The notes beneath the pieces are model-generated. The model had not been told where the DNA came from, searched no databases, and saw nothing but the letters and a program-made list of their open reading frames with translations. This document shows, one piece after another, positions 33,026-41,594 of a stretch of DNA of 64,000 nucleotides. Origin of the DNA: Kitasatospora mediocidica KCTC 9733 (GTDB lineage: Bacteria > Actinomycetota > Actinomycetes > Streptomycetales > Streptomycetaceae); contig NZ_JQLN01000004.1 of the NCBI RefSeq assembly GCF_000744225.1, forward strand, positions 1,364,001 to 1,428,000, read 5' to 3'. A program made the position numbers and the translations under genes. Within the stretch, counting starts at the first letter, position 1, and each line of letters starts with the position of its first letter.

Positions 33026-34564
33026 ATGACGACGACTCGCCCCCGCGCCACCCGCACCGGCGCCCCCTTCGGCGCCTGCACCGGAGCGCTCGTGATGGCC
33101 GCAGCCTGCTGGCTGACCGCGCTGCCGCCGGCCACGGCCGCAACCCCGGGCGGGACGGGCCTCGGCAGGGCGAACGGCCTGGGCGATCCGGTCTTCCCCG
33201 CGCTGGGCAACACCGGCTACGACGCGCTGCGCTACGACCTCGACTTCGTCTACCGCGCCGGAACCCGCACGGTGGACGCGACCGCCGGCATCACCGCACG
33301 CAGCCTGCGCCCGTTGAGCGGCTTCGAGCTCGACGCGCTGGGCCTGGACGTGCACAGCGTGCAGGTCGACGGCCAGCCGGCCCACTTCGCGCTGCACGAC
33401 GAGAAACTCGCCGTCACCCCGGCGAACCCGGTGCCCTCGGGCGCGGTCATGACCGTCCAGGTCCAGTACACCGCCGACCCGCGCGCCGCACTGCCGCACA
33501 GCGGATGGGTGCCCACCCCCGACGGGTTCGCGATCGCCGGGCAGCCGGACAGCGCGCACACGGTCTTCCCGTGCAACGACCACCCCAGCGACAAGGCGGA
33601 CTTCACCATCCGGGTGACCGCCCCGGACGATCTGTACGGGGTCGCCAACGGCTCGCTCACCTCCACCACCGAGCAGCAGGGGCAGACCACCCGCACCTAC
33701 ACCTCGCGCGACCCGATGGCCACCGAGCTGGTCCAGGTCTCGGTGGGCCACTACACCGTGCGCGACCGCCCCGGACCGGTCGGCGTCCGCCTGCGGGACA
33801 TCGTCCCGACCGCGCGCGCCGCCGACCTGGAGCCGGCCCTGGCGCTGACACCGGGACAGCTCGACTGGCTGCAACAGCGCCTGGGAGCCTTCCCGTTGGA
33901 GAGCTACGGGCTGCTGCCGGCGAACACCGACGCCCCCGACGCGTTCGGCTTCACGGGTCTGGAGACGCAGACCCTGACGCTCTACAAGCCGAACTTCCTG
34001 CGGCAGCCCGAGTCCGCGATCGGCTCGCACATGATGCACGAGCTGGTGCACTCCTGGTTCGGCGACAGCGTCACACCGCAGAGCTGGGCGGACCTGTGGC
34101 TCAACGAAGGCCACGCCGACTTCTACGGACTGCTGTACCGCTATGAGCGCGGCTGGCCCGACTCGCTCGGCCTCACCTCGCTCGAGGCGCGAATGAAGGA
34201 CACCTACGCCAAGGGCGACCAGTGGCGCCACGACTCGGGCCCGGTGGCCGCGCCCGATGCGGCGGACCTCTTCGACGGCCAGCGCTACCTGGGCGGCGTC
34301 CTGGTCCTCTACGCACTGCGCGAGAAGGTCGGCGAGGCGACGTTCGCCCGTATCGAGCAGACCTTCCTCCAGCGCCACCGCAACGGCACCGCGACCACCC
34401 AGGACTACATCACGACCGCCTCCGACGTCTCCGGCCAGGACCTCGGCGGCTTCCTCACCGACTGGCTCTACGGCACCCACACCCCGCCGATGCCCGGCCA
34501 CCCGGACTGGACGGTCTCGCACACCACCACGGTCGCCACCACCCGTGGTACCGCGACACTATGA
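33026..34564 (+). CDS. Secreted M1-family zinc aminopeptidase
   Basis: M1 enzymes remove N-terminal residues from peptides. The zinc site is HELVH (H338, E339, H342) with E361 in WLNEGHADFYG, the exact HExxH-18-E spacing. In place of the GAMEN exopeptidase motif it has FTGLETQTL, a variant common in secreted bacterial members. A signal peptide (about 1-38, CTGALVMAAACWLTALPPAT, cut near ATA) predicts export. The 512-residue chain lacks the large C-terminal domain of cytoplasmic aminopeptidase N. ATG 33026 is chosen; GTG 33020 is also possible. TACGAT (33012-33017) could be a -10 box for a leaderless message, as no ribosome site is visible. Confidence 0.87.
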   Translation: MTTTRPRATRTGAPFGACTGALVMAAACWLTALPPATAATPGGTGLGRANGLGDPVFPALGNTGYDALRYDLDFVYRAGTRTVDATAGITARSLRPLSGFELDALGLDVHSVQVDGQPAHFALHDEKLAVTPANPVPSGAVMTVQVQYTADPRAALPHSGWVPTPDGFAIAGQPDSAHTVFPCNDHPSDKADFTIRVTAPDDLYGVANGSLTSTTEQQGQTTRTYTSRDPMATELVQVSVGHYTVRDRPGPVGVRLRDIVPTARAADLEPALALTPGQLDWLQQRLGAFPLESYGLLPANTDAPDAFGFTGLETQTLTLYKPNFLRQPESAIGSHMMHELVHSWFGDSVTPQSWADLWLNEGHADFYGLLYRYERGWPDSLGLTSLEARMKDTYAKGDQWRHDSGPVAAPDAADLFDGQRYLGGVLVLYALREKVGEATFARIEQTFLQRHRNGTATTQDYITTASDVSGQDLGGFLTDWLYGTHTPPMPGHPDWTVSHTTTVATTRGTATL

Positions 34565-34570
34565 CGGCCG

Positions 34571-35170
34571 TCACTTCGCAGTGCCCACCCCCACCGGCTC
34601 CCGGTCCACGGCAAAGAACTCCCGGGCCCGCTCCAGCGCCACCCCGTCCGTCAGCACGCCCCCAGGCCGCGTGGCGTGCCCCAGCAACCCGCCACCCCAG
34701 CGCGCCCCGAAGTACGCGGCGCTCAGGCGCAGCGTCCCCAACAGGGGCTCGGCCACCGCATCGTCCGCGTTCGCCATCACGCTGACGGACCAGAAGGTCT
34801 TGGCGCCCATCCGCTCCTTGAAGTCCACCCCCGGCAGCCGCAGCCAGTGCGACCAGTGGTCGAGGTAGAGCTTGGCGCTGGAACTGACGCTGTACCAGTA
34901 CAGCGGCGAGACGATCACCACGTCCGTCGCCGCCAACGTCGCCTCCAGCAGCAGCCGTTCGTGCTCACCGAGCTCCCGGTCCGCGCCCTCCCCCGCATGC
35001 CGGAGGTCCTTGAAGGGCGGCAGCGGAAAGTCCGCCAGCCGCAGCCACCGCTGCTCGGTCCCGGCCGGCAGCTGAGCGGCCGCCTCCCGCGCGAGCGCTT
35101 CGGTGTTGCCGCCGTCGCGGGAACTGGCAAGGACGAAGAGGAAGCTCTTTGCGTCAGTCATCATGCGCAT
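34571..35170 (-). CDS. NAD(P)H-dependent FMN reductase / flavodoxin-fold oxidoreductase
   Basis: The 199-residue protein has the flavodoxin-like start FLFVLASSRDGGNTEALARE (phosphate-binding loop for FMN), a LRLADFPLPPFKD segment, and SPLYWYSVSSSAKLYLDHW, the typical isoalloxazine-side loop of NADPH-dependent FMN reductases and azoreductases. It probably reduces quinones or azo compounds with FMN (inference). Several in-frame ATGs lie close together (35170, 35164, 35161) and none has a strong ribosome site. The stop is 6 bases from that of the convergent peptidase gene. The promoter carries an imperfect dyad. Confidence 0.75.
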   Translation of the reverse strand: MRMMTDAKSFLFVLASSRDGGNTEALAREAAAQLPAGTEQRWLRLADFPLPPFKDLRHAGEGADRELGEHERLLLEATLAATDVVIVSPLYWYSVSSSAKLYLDHWSHWLRLPGVDFKERMGAKTFWSVSVMANADDAVAEPLLGTLRLSAAYFGARWGGGLLGHATRPGGVLTDGVALERAREFFAVDREPVGVGTAK

Positions 35171-35173
35171 ACA

Positions 35174-35193
35174 TTAAATGCATCTGCAACTAA
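35174..35193 (-). promoter_or_regulatory. Imperfect dyad in the promoter of the FMN reductase gene
   Basis: On the coding strand the site reads TTAGTTGCAgaTGCATTTAA: 9-base arms with 7 of 9 positions matching. It lies only 3 to 23 bases upstream of the first ATG, where a MarR/HxlR-type repressor could block transcription. No such regulator gene is adjacent (the nearest regulator is LysR-type). Confidence 0.35.
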
Positions 35194-35274
35194 TCTCAAT
35201 CCTCCCCCGCCCGGCACCCACACGCAGCAGACCCACAGCAGGCTCGTCGGCGGGCGAGGCGGCCGGCGCGTGTC

Positions 35275-36222
35275 TCAGCGCCGTTGCCCCCGGGCGTCGC
35301 GGGCCACTGCCGCAAAGCGTTCGACCAGGGGGTTGCGATCCTCGCGTCGCCAGGCCATCGCGACGGTGGTGCGCACGGTGGTCGGGGCGATCCGGCGGTA
35401 GGCGACGCGCTTGAGGCGGATCCGGCGGATGCTCGCGGGGGCGAGGGAGACGCCGAGACCCGCCTCGACGAGTGCGCAGACCGTCTGCCACTCCACGGCC
35501 TGCTGGCCGAGCCGGGGTTCGAAGCCGGCCTCGCGGCACAGGTCGAGGATCCGGTCGTGGACCGTCGGTCCGGCCTCGCGCGGCAGCAGGACGAACGGTT
35601 CGGCCGCGAGTGCCGCCAGCGCCGCGACGGGGACGACGCGCCGGGCGGCCAGCGGATGCCCGGCGGGCAGCACCACGACGAACCCCTCGGAGAGGATCGG
35701 CTCGGTCACCAGCCCGGGATCGTCCGGGGGTTCGCGCAGCAGTCCGAGGTCGATCAGCTGCCCGTGCAACGCCGCCACCTGCGGCGCCGTGGTCATCTCC
35801 CGTATCTCCAGATCGACTTGTGGATACAGGTCCCGGTAGGCGCGCAGCAGGTCCGGCAGGACGGTCAGCGCGAGCGAGGCGGCGAAACCGATCCGGAGCC
35901 GACCGGCCGCGCCGCCCCCGGTGCGCCGCGCCGCGTCCAGGCCGACGGCCAGCTCGTCGAGCGCGCGCCGGGCGGCCGGGAGGAGTTCGCTCCCGGCCGC
36001 AGTGAGGGCGACCGGACCGGGCCCCCGGCTGAACAGCGGGTAGCCGACCCTCGTCTCCAGGCGGCGGATCTGCTGGCTGAGCGGCGGCTGCGCGATGCCC
36101 AACCGCTCGGCCGCCCGGCCGAAGTGGAGTTCCTCGGCGAGCACCGCGAAGGCGTGCAGCTGCCGGAGTCCGAGTTCGGGGCGATCGTCCATGTCCATAT
36201 CGTCCATGACCACAGCGTCCAT
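35275..36222 (-). CDS. LysR-family transcriptional regulator
   Basis: The 315-residue regulator has the winged helix-turn-helix LRQLHAFAVLAEELHFGRAA, SQQIRRLETRVGYPLF (about 18-70), followed by an effector domain with LRIGFAASLALTVLPDLL and a C-terminal part rich in Arg. Several ATGs cluster at the start (36222, 36207, 36198, 36192) with no clear ribosome site; I use the outermost of this group. The gene is divergent from a RidA-family gene, a common LysR target arrangement, and shares GATATC motifs with it. The effector is unknown. It also lies upstream of the FMN reductase gene on the same strand. Confidence 0.85.
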   Translation of the reverse strand: MDAVVMDDMDMDDRPELGLRQLHAFAVLAEELHFGRAAERLGIAQPPLSQQIRRLETRVGYPLFSRGPGPVALTAAGSELLPAARRALDELAVGLDAARRTGGGAAGRLRIGFAASLALTVLPDLLRAYRDLYPQVDLEIREMTTAPQVAALHGQLIDLGLLREPPDDPGLVTEPILSEGFVVVLPAGHPLAARRVVPVAALAALAAEPFVLLPREAGPTVHDRILDLCREAGFEPRLGQQAVEWQTVCALVEAGLGVSLAPASIRRIRLKRVAYRRIAPTTVRTTVAMAWRREDRNPLVERFAAVARDARGQRR

Positions 36223-36267
36223 GACCGACGGGACAGCACACGGGACAGCACTCGGGACGGCCCCTGC

Positions 36268-36318
36268 GATATCGCCGGAGATATCACGGTGGACGCGGCA
36301 GGGTATTGGACATATCAC
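36268..36318. promoter_or_regulatory. GATATC dyad and ATATCAC repeats between LysR and RidA genes
   Basis: GATATC-N6-GATATC (36268-36285) is a dyad-symmetric site; a third half-site ATATCAC recurs at 36312-36318, 31 bases from the copy at 36281. The position between the divergent promoters suits binding of the LysR protein. Confidence 0.45.
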
Positions 36319-36341
36319 CGCAGGCTGCCTAGCTTTCCGGC

Positions 36342-36770
36342 ATGACTGAGCGACGACGACGCGCGATCCTGAGCGGTTCCACCTTCGAGGAGGAGATCGG
36401 CTACGCCCGGGCCGTGGTCGACGGCGACTGGGTGCACGTCTCCGGGACGACCGGCTTCGACTACGCGGGCATGACCATCTCCGACGACGTGGTCGAGCAG
36501 GCCGAACAGAGCCTGCGCAACGTCACGGCGGCGCTGGCCGAGGCCGACTGCACCCTCGCCGACGTCGTCCGGGTCCGCTACCTGCTGCCCGAGCGCGCCG
36601 ACTTCCCGCTCTGCTGGCCCACCCTGCGGCGCAGCTTCGGCGAGATCCGGCCGGCCGCCACCATGCTCGTCTGCGGCCTGGCCGATCCGCGGATGAGGTT
36701 CGAGATCGAGGTGACGGCCCACCGCGCGTCCACTGCCCCGAGCAGTCTCACCACGCCGTACAGGTCCTAG
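36342..36770 (+). CDS. RidA/YjgF-family protein
   Basis: RidA-fold trimeric proteins hydrolyse reactive enamine/imine intermediates. The 142-residue protein matches the family length and has VHVSGTTGFDYAGMTISDDVVEQAEQ cut into FDYAGMTISDDV and QAEQSLRNVTAALAEA, then the conserved VVRVRYLLPERADF and RPAATMLVCGLADPRMRFEI segment, where an Arg in the family's substrate site is retained. ATG 36342 is divergent from the LysR gene. Its stop codon overlaps that of the convergent LLM gene within the palindrome CTAG. Confidence 0.82.
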   Translation: MTERRRRAILSGSTFEEEIGYARAVVDGDWVHVSGTTGFDYAGMTISDDVVEQAEQSLRNVTAALAEADCTLADVVRVRYLLPERADFPLCWPTLRRSFGEIRPAATMLVCGLADPRMRFEIEVTAHRASTAPSSLTTPYRS

Positions 36771-37639
36771 CCGATCGAGCCGAGCCCCGGGAGGACCCGC
36801 TCGGCGAGCTGTTCGGCGAAGCTGACCGGGTGGCGGTCCGGCACCACCTGGAGTTCGTCGATGCCCAACCGCGCGTACTGTTCGGCGAGGGCCAGGAACG
36901 CGTCGACGTCGTCCAGCACCGCACGGCCGCCCAGGGCGGTCTTCGTGATGGCGTCGTAGTCGCGCCCCTCGTCCTCGCAGTGCGCGCGCAACACCTGGAG
37001 CTTGTGGGCGACTTCGTCCGGTGAGGTGGCGAAGAGGTTGCAGGAGTCGGCGTACCGGGCGACCATCAGCAGGGTCTTCTTCTCACCGCCACCGCCGATC
37101 ATGATCGGCGGGTGCGGCCGGCGCAGCGGCGCCGGGACGCAGAGCGTCTCCTCCAGCTGGTAGTGGCGGCCCTGGAAGGGGCCGTCGTCGTCGCTCCACA
37201 TCTGCAGGCAGATCTGCAGGGTCTCCTCCAGCCGCTCGAACCGCTCGGCCACCGGGACCACCGGCACGCCGAGGGCGCGCTGCTCGCGCTCGTACCAGGA
37301 GGCGCCGATGCCGAACCTGGCCCGGCCGCCGGAGAGCACGTCGAGGCTGGTGACGATCTTCGCCAGCAGACCGGGGTGGCGGTACATCACGCCGGTGACC
37401 AGCACTCCGAGCTCCATACGCTCGGTCAGCGCCGCGACATAGCCGAGCGCCGTGTACGCCTCCAGCATCGGCTGGTCGGCGCTTCCCGTGCCGTGCTCCA
37501 TCTGGAAGTAGTGGTCCATCACGGTGAACGAGGCGACGCCCGACTGCTCGGCGATCCGCGCGGTCTGCGCCAGCGTCGGACCGATCAGCGCGGGATCGGT
37601 GGGAGTCGAGTAGTTCCAGTAGTGCAGACCGAGTTTCAT
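36767..37639 (-). CDS. LLM-class (luciferase-like) F420-dependent oxidoreductase
   Basis: The 290-residue TIM-barrel protein begins MKLGLHYWNYSTPTDP and has RMELGVLVTGVMYRHPGLLA, GRARFGIGASWYEREQRALG and PIMIGGGGEKKTLLMVARYA, the pattern of the streptomycete/mycobacterial F420-dependent group. F420H2 would be the hydride source or acceptor; the substrate is unknown. ATG 37639 follows GAGG with 7 bases between. Its stop (TAG) shares the sequence CTAG with the stop of the convergent RidA-family gene, leaving no intergenic space. Confidence 0.82.
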   Translation of the reverse strand: MKLGLHYWNYSTPTDPALIGPTLAQTARIAEQSGVASFTVMDHYFQMEHGTGSADQPMLEAYTALGYVAALTERMELGVLVTGVMYRHPGLLAKIVTSLDVLSGGRARFGIGASWYEREQRALGVPVVPVAERFERLEETLQICLQMWSDDDGPFQGRHYQLEETLCVPAPLRRPHPPIMIGGGGEKKTLLMVARYADSCNLFATSPDEVAHKLQVLRAHCEDEGRDYDAITKTALGGRAVLDDVDAFLALAEQYARLGIDELQVVPDRHPVSFAEQLAERVLPGLGSIG

Positions 37640-38240
37640 GAACAGTCCTCAGCTCTGAATACGACGGCCCGTCGGCCGGTCCGGCTGCCCACGATAGCGG
37701 CGGGGCGGGCCACCGCGGCGCAGGAGAACGACCCCTGCCCTGCGGCGTCGCCGCGGCCCGTCGACGCCCGTCGACCCCTCCCGCCCTCCCGCCCAGGTCG
37801 CGGCACCACTGGGTCGATATACGGGCATTCGGGGATCTGACGCATCGGAATAGCGCTTTTCATCCTTTTCCGCACGGGCCGTGCAGCCACCACCGCCAAA
37901 CGCCGGAAATTCGGCCATGAATCACCGCTCGGAATGTTCGATTTAGGGCGAACACGTTGACTCTTGTGCGCAGTGTGGCATGTGCAATATAGTATTGCAC
38001 TGATAGAGCGTCACAGTACCTCAGTAGTTCCACCGTTGTTTCCTCCCCCCGCGCGCCTCAACGCCGAGTCGCGCGTCGGAGCTGCTCGCGTTCGGTCCTC
38101 CCCCGCTTCTCCGCATGGCAGCTCTCCCCCGTGTGCGCTCCTCACGCTCCCCCTCAGCCAGTCCACTGGCACGCCCCGGTCCGCAGCCTGTGGACCGGGG
38201 CACCTCCCCCATGCACCCCACCTGAAAGGGACTGTGTCAC
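37640..38240. other. Long regulatory region and 5' leader before the secreted Ig-domain protein (601 bp)
   Basis: No gene is seen here. The first part is the upstream region of the LLM gene (minus). The stretch 37850-38030 is unusually AT-rich for this genome and carries the promoter and palindrome listed separately. It is followed by about 240 bases of pyrimidine-rich leader before the GTG start at 38241. Confidence 0.5.
37964..38000 (+). promoter_or_regulatory. Promoter overlapped by the palindrome GTGCAATAtagTATTGCAC
   Basis: TTGTGC (37964-37969) and TATAGT (37988-37993) form a plausible vegetative promoter with an 18-base spacer. A perfect palindrome with 8-base arms and a 3-base centre (37982-38000) covers the -10 box, the position of a repressor operator. 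Transcription from here would make a leader of about 240 bases for the secreted protein gene. Confidence 0.55.
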
Positions 38241-40250
38241 GTGACCAGACTCAGATACGGTCTGTTCCGGCGCGGCAAGCGAGCCGTGTTCACCGGCCTC
38301 GTCGTGGCCATCGCCGGCGCCGGACTCGTCGCCAACCCGCTGACCGCCACGGCCGACCCGCACCCCGCCTCCGCGGGATGGGTGCAGACCACGGCCAGCG
38401 GTTGGATGCAGGTCCAGCCCGGCACCCCGAAGGTGGCCAAGCCGACCAAGCCCACCGCCAAGCCGGCGGTCCGCGGCAAGGTCGGCGCGAGCCGCCCCGC
38501 CCCGGTCGACTCCAGCGGCAAGATGCACCCGCAGGTCGCCGACGGGGCCGACCCGTCCACCGGTAATCCCGATGACGGGTACGTCTCCAACCAGTACGAC
38601 CTGCAGCTGCAGTACAAGGGCGGACAGGACTCGACCGGTGTGATCATCGGCCCGCCGAAGGTGTACCTGGTGCTCTGGGGCTCGCAGTGGGGCACCCCGT
38701 CCACCAACGCCGCCGGTGACGTGGTGATGTCCAAGGACGCCGACCAGGCCGCCCCGTACCAGCAGGACTTCTTCAAGGGCCTGGGCAGCGCCGGCGACGG
38801 CTGGAGCGGGGTGCTGACCCAGTACTGCGAGGGCATCGCGGCCGGCAGCATCCAGTGCCCGGCCGGTGCCTCGCACATCCCGTACCCGAAGGCCGGCAGC
38901 GTCCTCGCCGGCGTCTGGGTGGACAACGCCGCCCCGGCCCCGCAGTCCGCGAACGAGCCGCAGCTCGGTGCCGAAGCGGCCGCCGCCGCACAGCACTTCG
39001 GCAACACCACCGAGGCGCAGAACCGCAACGTGCAGTACATCATCGACTCGCCGCAGGGCACCGACCCGGACACCTGGAAGGAGCTCGGGTACTGCGCCTG
39101 GCACGACTTCGAGCACTCCTCGTACGGCCAGCTCGCCTACACCAACATGCCCTACCTGACGGACGTCGCCGGGTGCGGTACCAACTGGTTCGGCGAGAAC
39201 ACCCCCCGCGGCCGGCTCGACGGCTACGGCATCATCGGCGGCCACGAGTACGCCGAGACGCTGACCGACCCGAACACCCCCGGCGGCTGGACCGACGCCA
39301 CCGGCCAGGAGGTCGCGGACAAGTGCGCCTGGATCCCGGCCGGTTCGAACGGCGGACTGTTCACCGAGAACCTGTCCACCGGCTCGTTCCCGCTGCAGAC
39401 GCTCTGGTCCAACACCGACCACCTCTGCAGTGCCTCGGACCCCGTCTACACCAACCCGCCCGTGGTGCTCAGCACCATGTGCGACCGGACGGACACCCCC
39501 AACTCGCCGCTCTCGATACCGGCAGTGGCCGTCGACAGCGCCGGAGGCGCGGTCAGCTACAGCGCCACCGGCCTGCCGAAGGGGCTCAGCATCAACGCCT
39601 CGACCGGCGTCATCTCCGGTAGCGCCGCCGCCACCAACGGCTACGTCCGGATCACCGTCAACGCCGCCGACAGCGCCGGCAAGACGGCGAGCACCGGCTT
39701 CTGGGAGAACCTGGCGGCCGGCGCCCGGGTCGGCTGCGGCAGCATCGAGCAGCTGATCGACCCCGGCTTCGAGAACGGCTCGGCCGACGTCAACCACACC
39801 GGGATGACCGACGCGTGGAGCCCGTCCGGCTACAACGTCATCACCCCGTCGAGCCTGCACTCGGCGCACTCGGGCACCTGGTACGCCTGGCTCGGCCAGA
39901 GCGTCGGCAGCGACGACTCCATCACCCAGTACCTGGACACCTACCCGGGCTACTCCGCGGCGTCGTTCTCGTTCTGGCTCGACACCGAGACCACGAACAC
40001 CTCGGCCACCCCCGACACGCTGTCGCTGATCGCCATCGACCAGTACACCAAGCAGCCGCTCGGCACGGTCAAGACGTGGAGCAGCCAGGGCTCGACCCCC
40101 GGCTACCAGTACCAGTCGGTGGACCTGTCCCCGTACCTCAACCAGGTCGGCTGGGGCACCACGATCGGCCTCGAACTGGTCTCGCACGAGTCCGGCAGCG
40201 CCGCCACCACCGCGTTCCTGGTGGACGACGCCTCGGCCCGCGAGAACTGA
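38241..40250 (+). CDS. Secreted protein with metallopeptidase-like HEYAE motif, Ig-like and C-terminal beta domains
   Basis: A 669-residue exported protein: a long signal peptide (1-40, RRGKRAVFTGLVVAIAGAG), a Lys/Pro-rich linker, a large N-terminal domain (about 100-400), an Ig-like domain (about 405-480, GLPKGLSINASTGVISGS, the He_PIG pattern) and a C-terminal beta-sandwich (490-669). The N-terminal domain has VYLVLWGSQWG, YCAWHDFEH and GGHEYAETLTDP (H335, E336), resembling a group of actinobacterial secreted proteins related to phosphate-induced/EXORDIUM-like proteins; a zinc-protease role is possible but the full ligand set is not visible. GTG 38241 follows AAAGGGA. The promoter palindrome suggests tight control. 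The gene is closed by a strong hairpin. Confidence 0.65.
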   Translation: MTRLRYGLFRRGKRAVFTGLVVAIAGAGLVANPLTATADPHPASAGWVQTTASGWMQVQPGTPKVAKPTKPTAKPAVRGKVGASRPAPVDSSGKMHPQVADGADPSTGNPDDGYVSNQYDLQLQYKGGQDSTGVIIGPPKVYLVLWGSQWGTPSTNAAGDVVMSKDADQAAPYQQDFFKGLGSAGDGWSGVLTQYCEGIAAGSIQCPAGASHIPYPKAGSVLAGVWVDNAAPAPQSANEPQLGAEAAAAAQHFGNTTEAQNRNVQYIIDSPQGTDPDTWKELGYCAWHDFEHSSYGQLAYTNMPYLTDVAGCGTNWFGENTPRGRLDGYGIIGGHEYAETLTDPNTPGGWTDATGQEVADKCAWIPAGSNGGLFTENLSTGSFPLQTLWSNTDHLCSASDPVYTNPPVVLSTMCDRTDTPNSPLSIPAVAVDSAGGAVSYSATGLPKGLSINASTGVISGSAAATNGYVRITVNAADSAGKTASTGFWENLAAGARVGCGSIEQLIDPGFENGSADVNHTGMTDAWSPSGYNVITPSSLHSAHSGTWYAWLGQSVGSDDSITQYLDTYPGYSAASFSFWLDTETTNTSATPDTLSLIAIDQYTKQPLGTVKTWSSQGSTPGYQYQSVDLSPYLNQVGWGTTIGLELVSHESGSAATTAFLVDDASAREN

Positions 40251-40280
40251 TCCTTCCTGCCGCACCCCGCAGGACCCCAT

Positions 40281-40317
40281 CCGCCCGTCGCAGCCGCACC
40301 CCGGCTGCGGCGGGCGG
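40281..40317 (+). terminator. Hairpin terminator after the secreted protein gene
   Basis: Arms 40281-40296 and 40302-40317 pair over 16 bp with one G-U pair and a 5-base loop, starting 30 bases after the stop codon. Confidence 0.75.
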
Positions 40318-40469
40318 TTCGCGTCGGGCACCCACGGTCCGGGCGCGTTCGGCGCAGGCGTTCGGCGCAGGCATTCGGGGGGTACCTCGTGGCGCTGGGG
40401 CTCCGGCGCGGTGCGGCGATCTACGGTTTGCTGAGCCCACCCGGGCCCACCTGGACCAGGAGGTGCCGG

Positions 40470-41576
40470 ATGCCATCGCCCACCAGGCGGAACGCCGTAC
40501 GACGGGCCGACCGACTGCGCGAGTCCGCGCGCCCGGCCTCGCCCGTCGGGCCCGGGGTGCAGCGCGTCGCCGGGTACGCCTGGCGGCTGCTGGTGATGGC
40601 CGTCGCCCTCTACGTCGTCCTCATCGTGCTCGGGCGCCTGGTGCTCCCGGTGGTGGCGGTCTTCGTCGCCCTGGTGATCACCGCGATCCTGCGCCCGGCC
40701 GCCGACCGGCTCACCCGGCTGATGCCACGCGTGCTCGCCGTCCTGGTGACCGTCCTGGGGGCACTGCTGCTGCTCGCCGGGGTGCTCGCGCTGATCGGCG
40801 AGACCGTGGCCGGCGAGTGGACCAGGCTGGGCAACGACTTCAGCGGCGGGATCGACCGGATCGAGAAGTGGCTGGAGGGAGCGCCCTTCCACCTCCGGCC
40901 GGACCGCCTCGCCGGACTGCATTCGAAGCTCAGTACCTTCGTGTCGTCGCACCGCTCGACGCTCGTCAGCACCGCGGTGAACGAGGCCGGGCGGGTGCTG
41001 GAGATCGTCACCGGCGCGGCGCTCGCGCTGTTCTGCTCGATCTTCTTCATCCACTCGGGCGACGGCATGTGGCGCTGGGCGCAGCGCCAGTTCCCGGCCG
41101 ACGCCCGCGCCACCACGGCCCGGGCCGGCCAGGCCGCCTGGCGCACCTTCGCGGGCTACACCCGCGGCATCATGATCGTCTCCGCCAGCAACGCGATCCT
41201 GGTCGGCATCGCGCTCGTCGTCCTCGGCGTGCCGCTGGCCCTGCCGCTGACCGTCCTGGAGTTCTTCGCCACCCTGGTCCCGCTGATCGGCTCACCGGTC
41301 GCGCTGGCGATCGCCGCCGTCGTCGCCCTGGCCGCGAAGGGCCCGGTCACCGCCCTGATCGTGCTGGCCCTGATCGTGGTGATCGGCCAGATCGAGGGCC
41401 ACCTGCTGCACCCCGTGGTGATGAGCTGGGCCGTCAGCATCCACCCCGTCGCCGTCGCCCTCTCCGTCACCGCCGGCGGCATCCTGGCCGGCGTGATCGG
41501 CGCCGTAGTGGCCCTCCCCCTCGTCTCGGTCGCCTGGGCCGTCATCTGCGAACTCCGCACCCCGGCCCCGAACTGA
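40470..41576 (+). CDS. AI-2E family membrane transporter
   Basis: The 368-residue protein has the AI-2E/PerM layout: a basic N-terminus, paired membrane helices (about 35-75 and 80-105), a soluble loop with helices (about 110-190), then several helices ending with LEFFATLVPLIGSPVALA, VIGQIEGHLLHPVVM and GGILAGVIGAVVALPLVSV. QIEGHLLHPVVM is the family signature region. Members are proposed to export small molecules or act as ion antiporters; the substrate cannot be told. ATG 40470 follows AGGAGG; the upstream in-frame start at 40389 is rejected for that reason. Short GCGTTCGGCGCAG repeats lie upstream. Confidence 0.82.
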   Translation: MPSPTRRNAVRRADRLRESARPASPVGPGVQRVAGYAWRLLVMAVALYVVLIVLGRLVLPVVAVFVALVITAILRPAADRLTRLMPRVLAVLVTVLGALLLLAGVLALIGETVAGEWTRLGNDFSGGIDRIEKWLEGAPFHLRPDRLAGLHSKLSTFVSSHRSTLVSTAVNEAGRVLEIVTGAALALFCSIFFIHSGDGMWRWAQRQFPADARATTARAGQAAWRTFAGYTRGIMIVSASNAILVGIALVVLGVPLALPLTVLEFFATLVPLIGSPVALAIAAVVALAAKGPVTALIVLALIVVIGQIEGHLLHPVVMSWAVSIHPVAVALSVTAGGILAGVIGAVVALPLVSVAWAVICELRTPAPN

Positions 41577-41594
41577 CCCCCGTCGCCGGTGCTC

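Noticed and set aside
30337..34146. Very long open frame (1269 codons) on the plus strand across the IorB-type and M1 genes
   Set aside because: It is antisense to a clear molybdopterin subunit gene and continues out of frame through the peptidase. The product is Arg/Gly-rich without motifs, as expected for GC-rich shadow frames.
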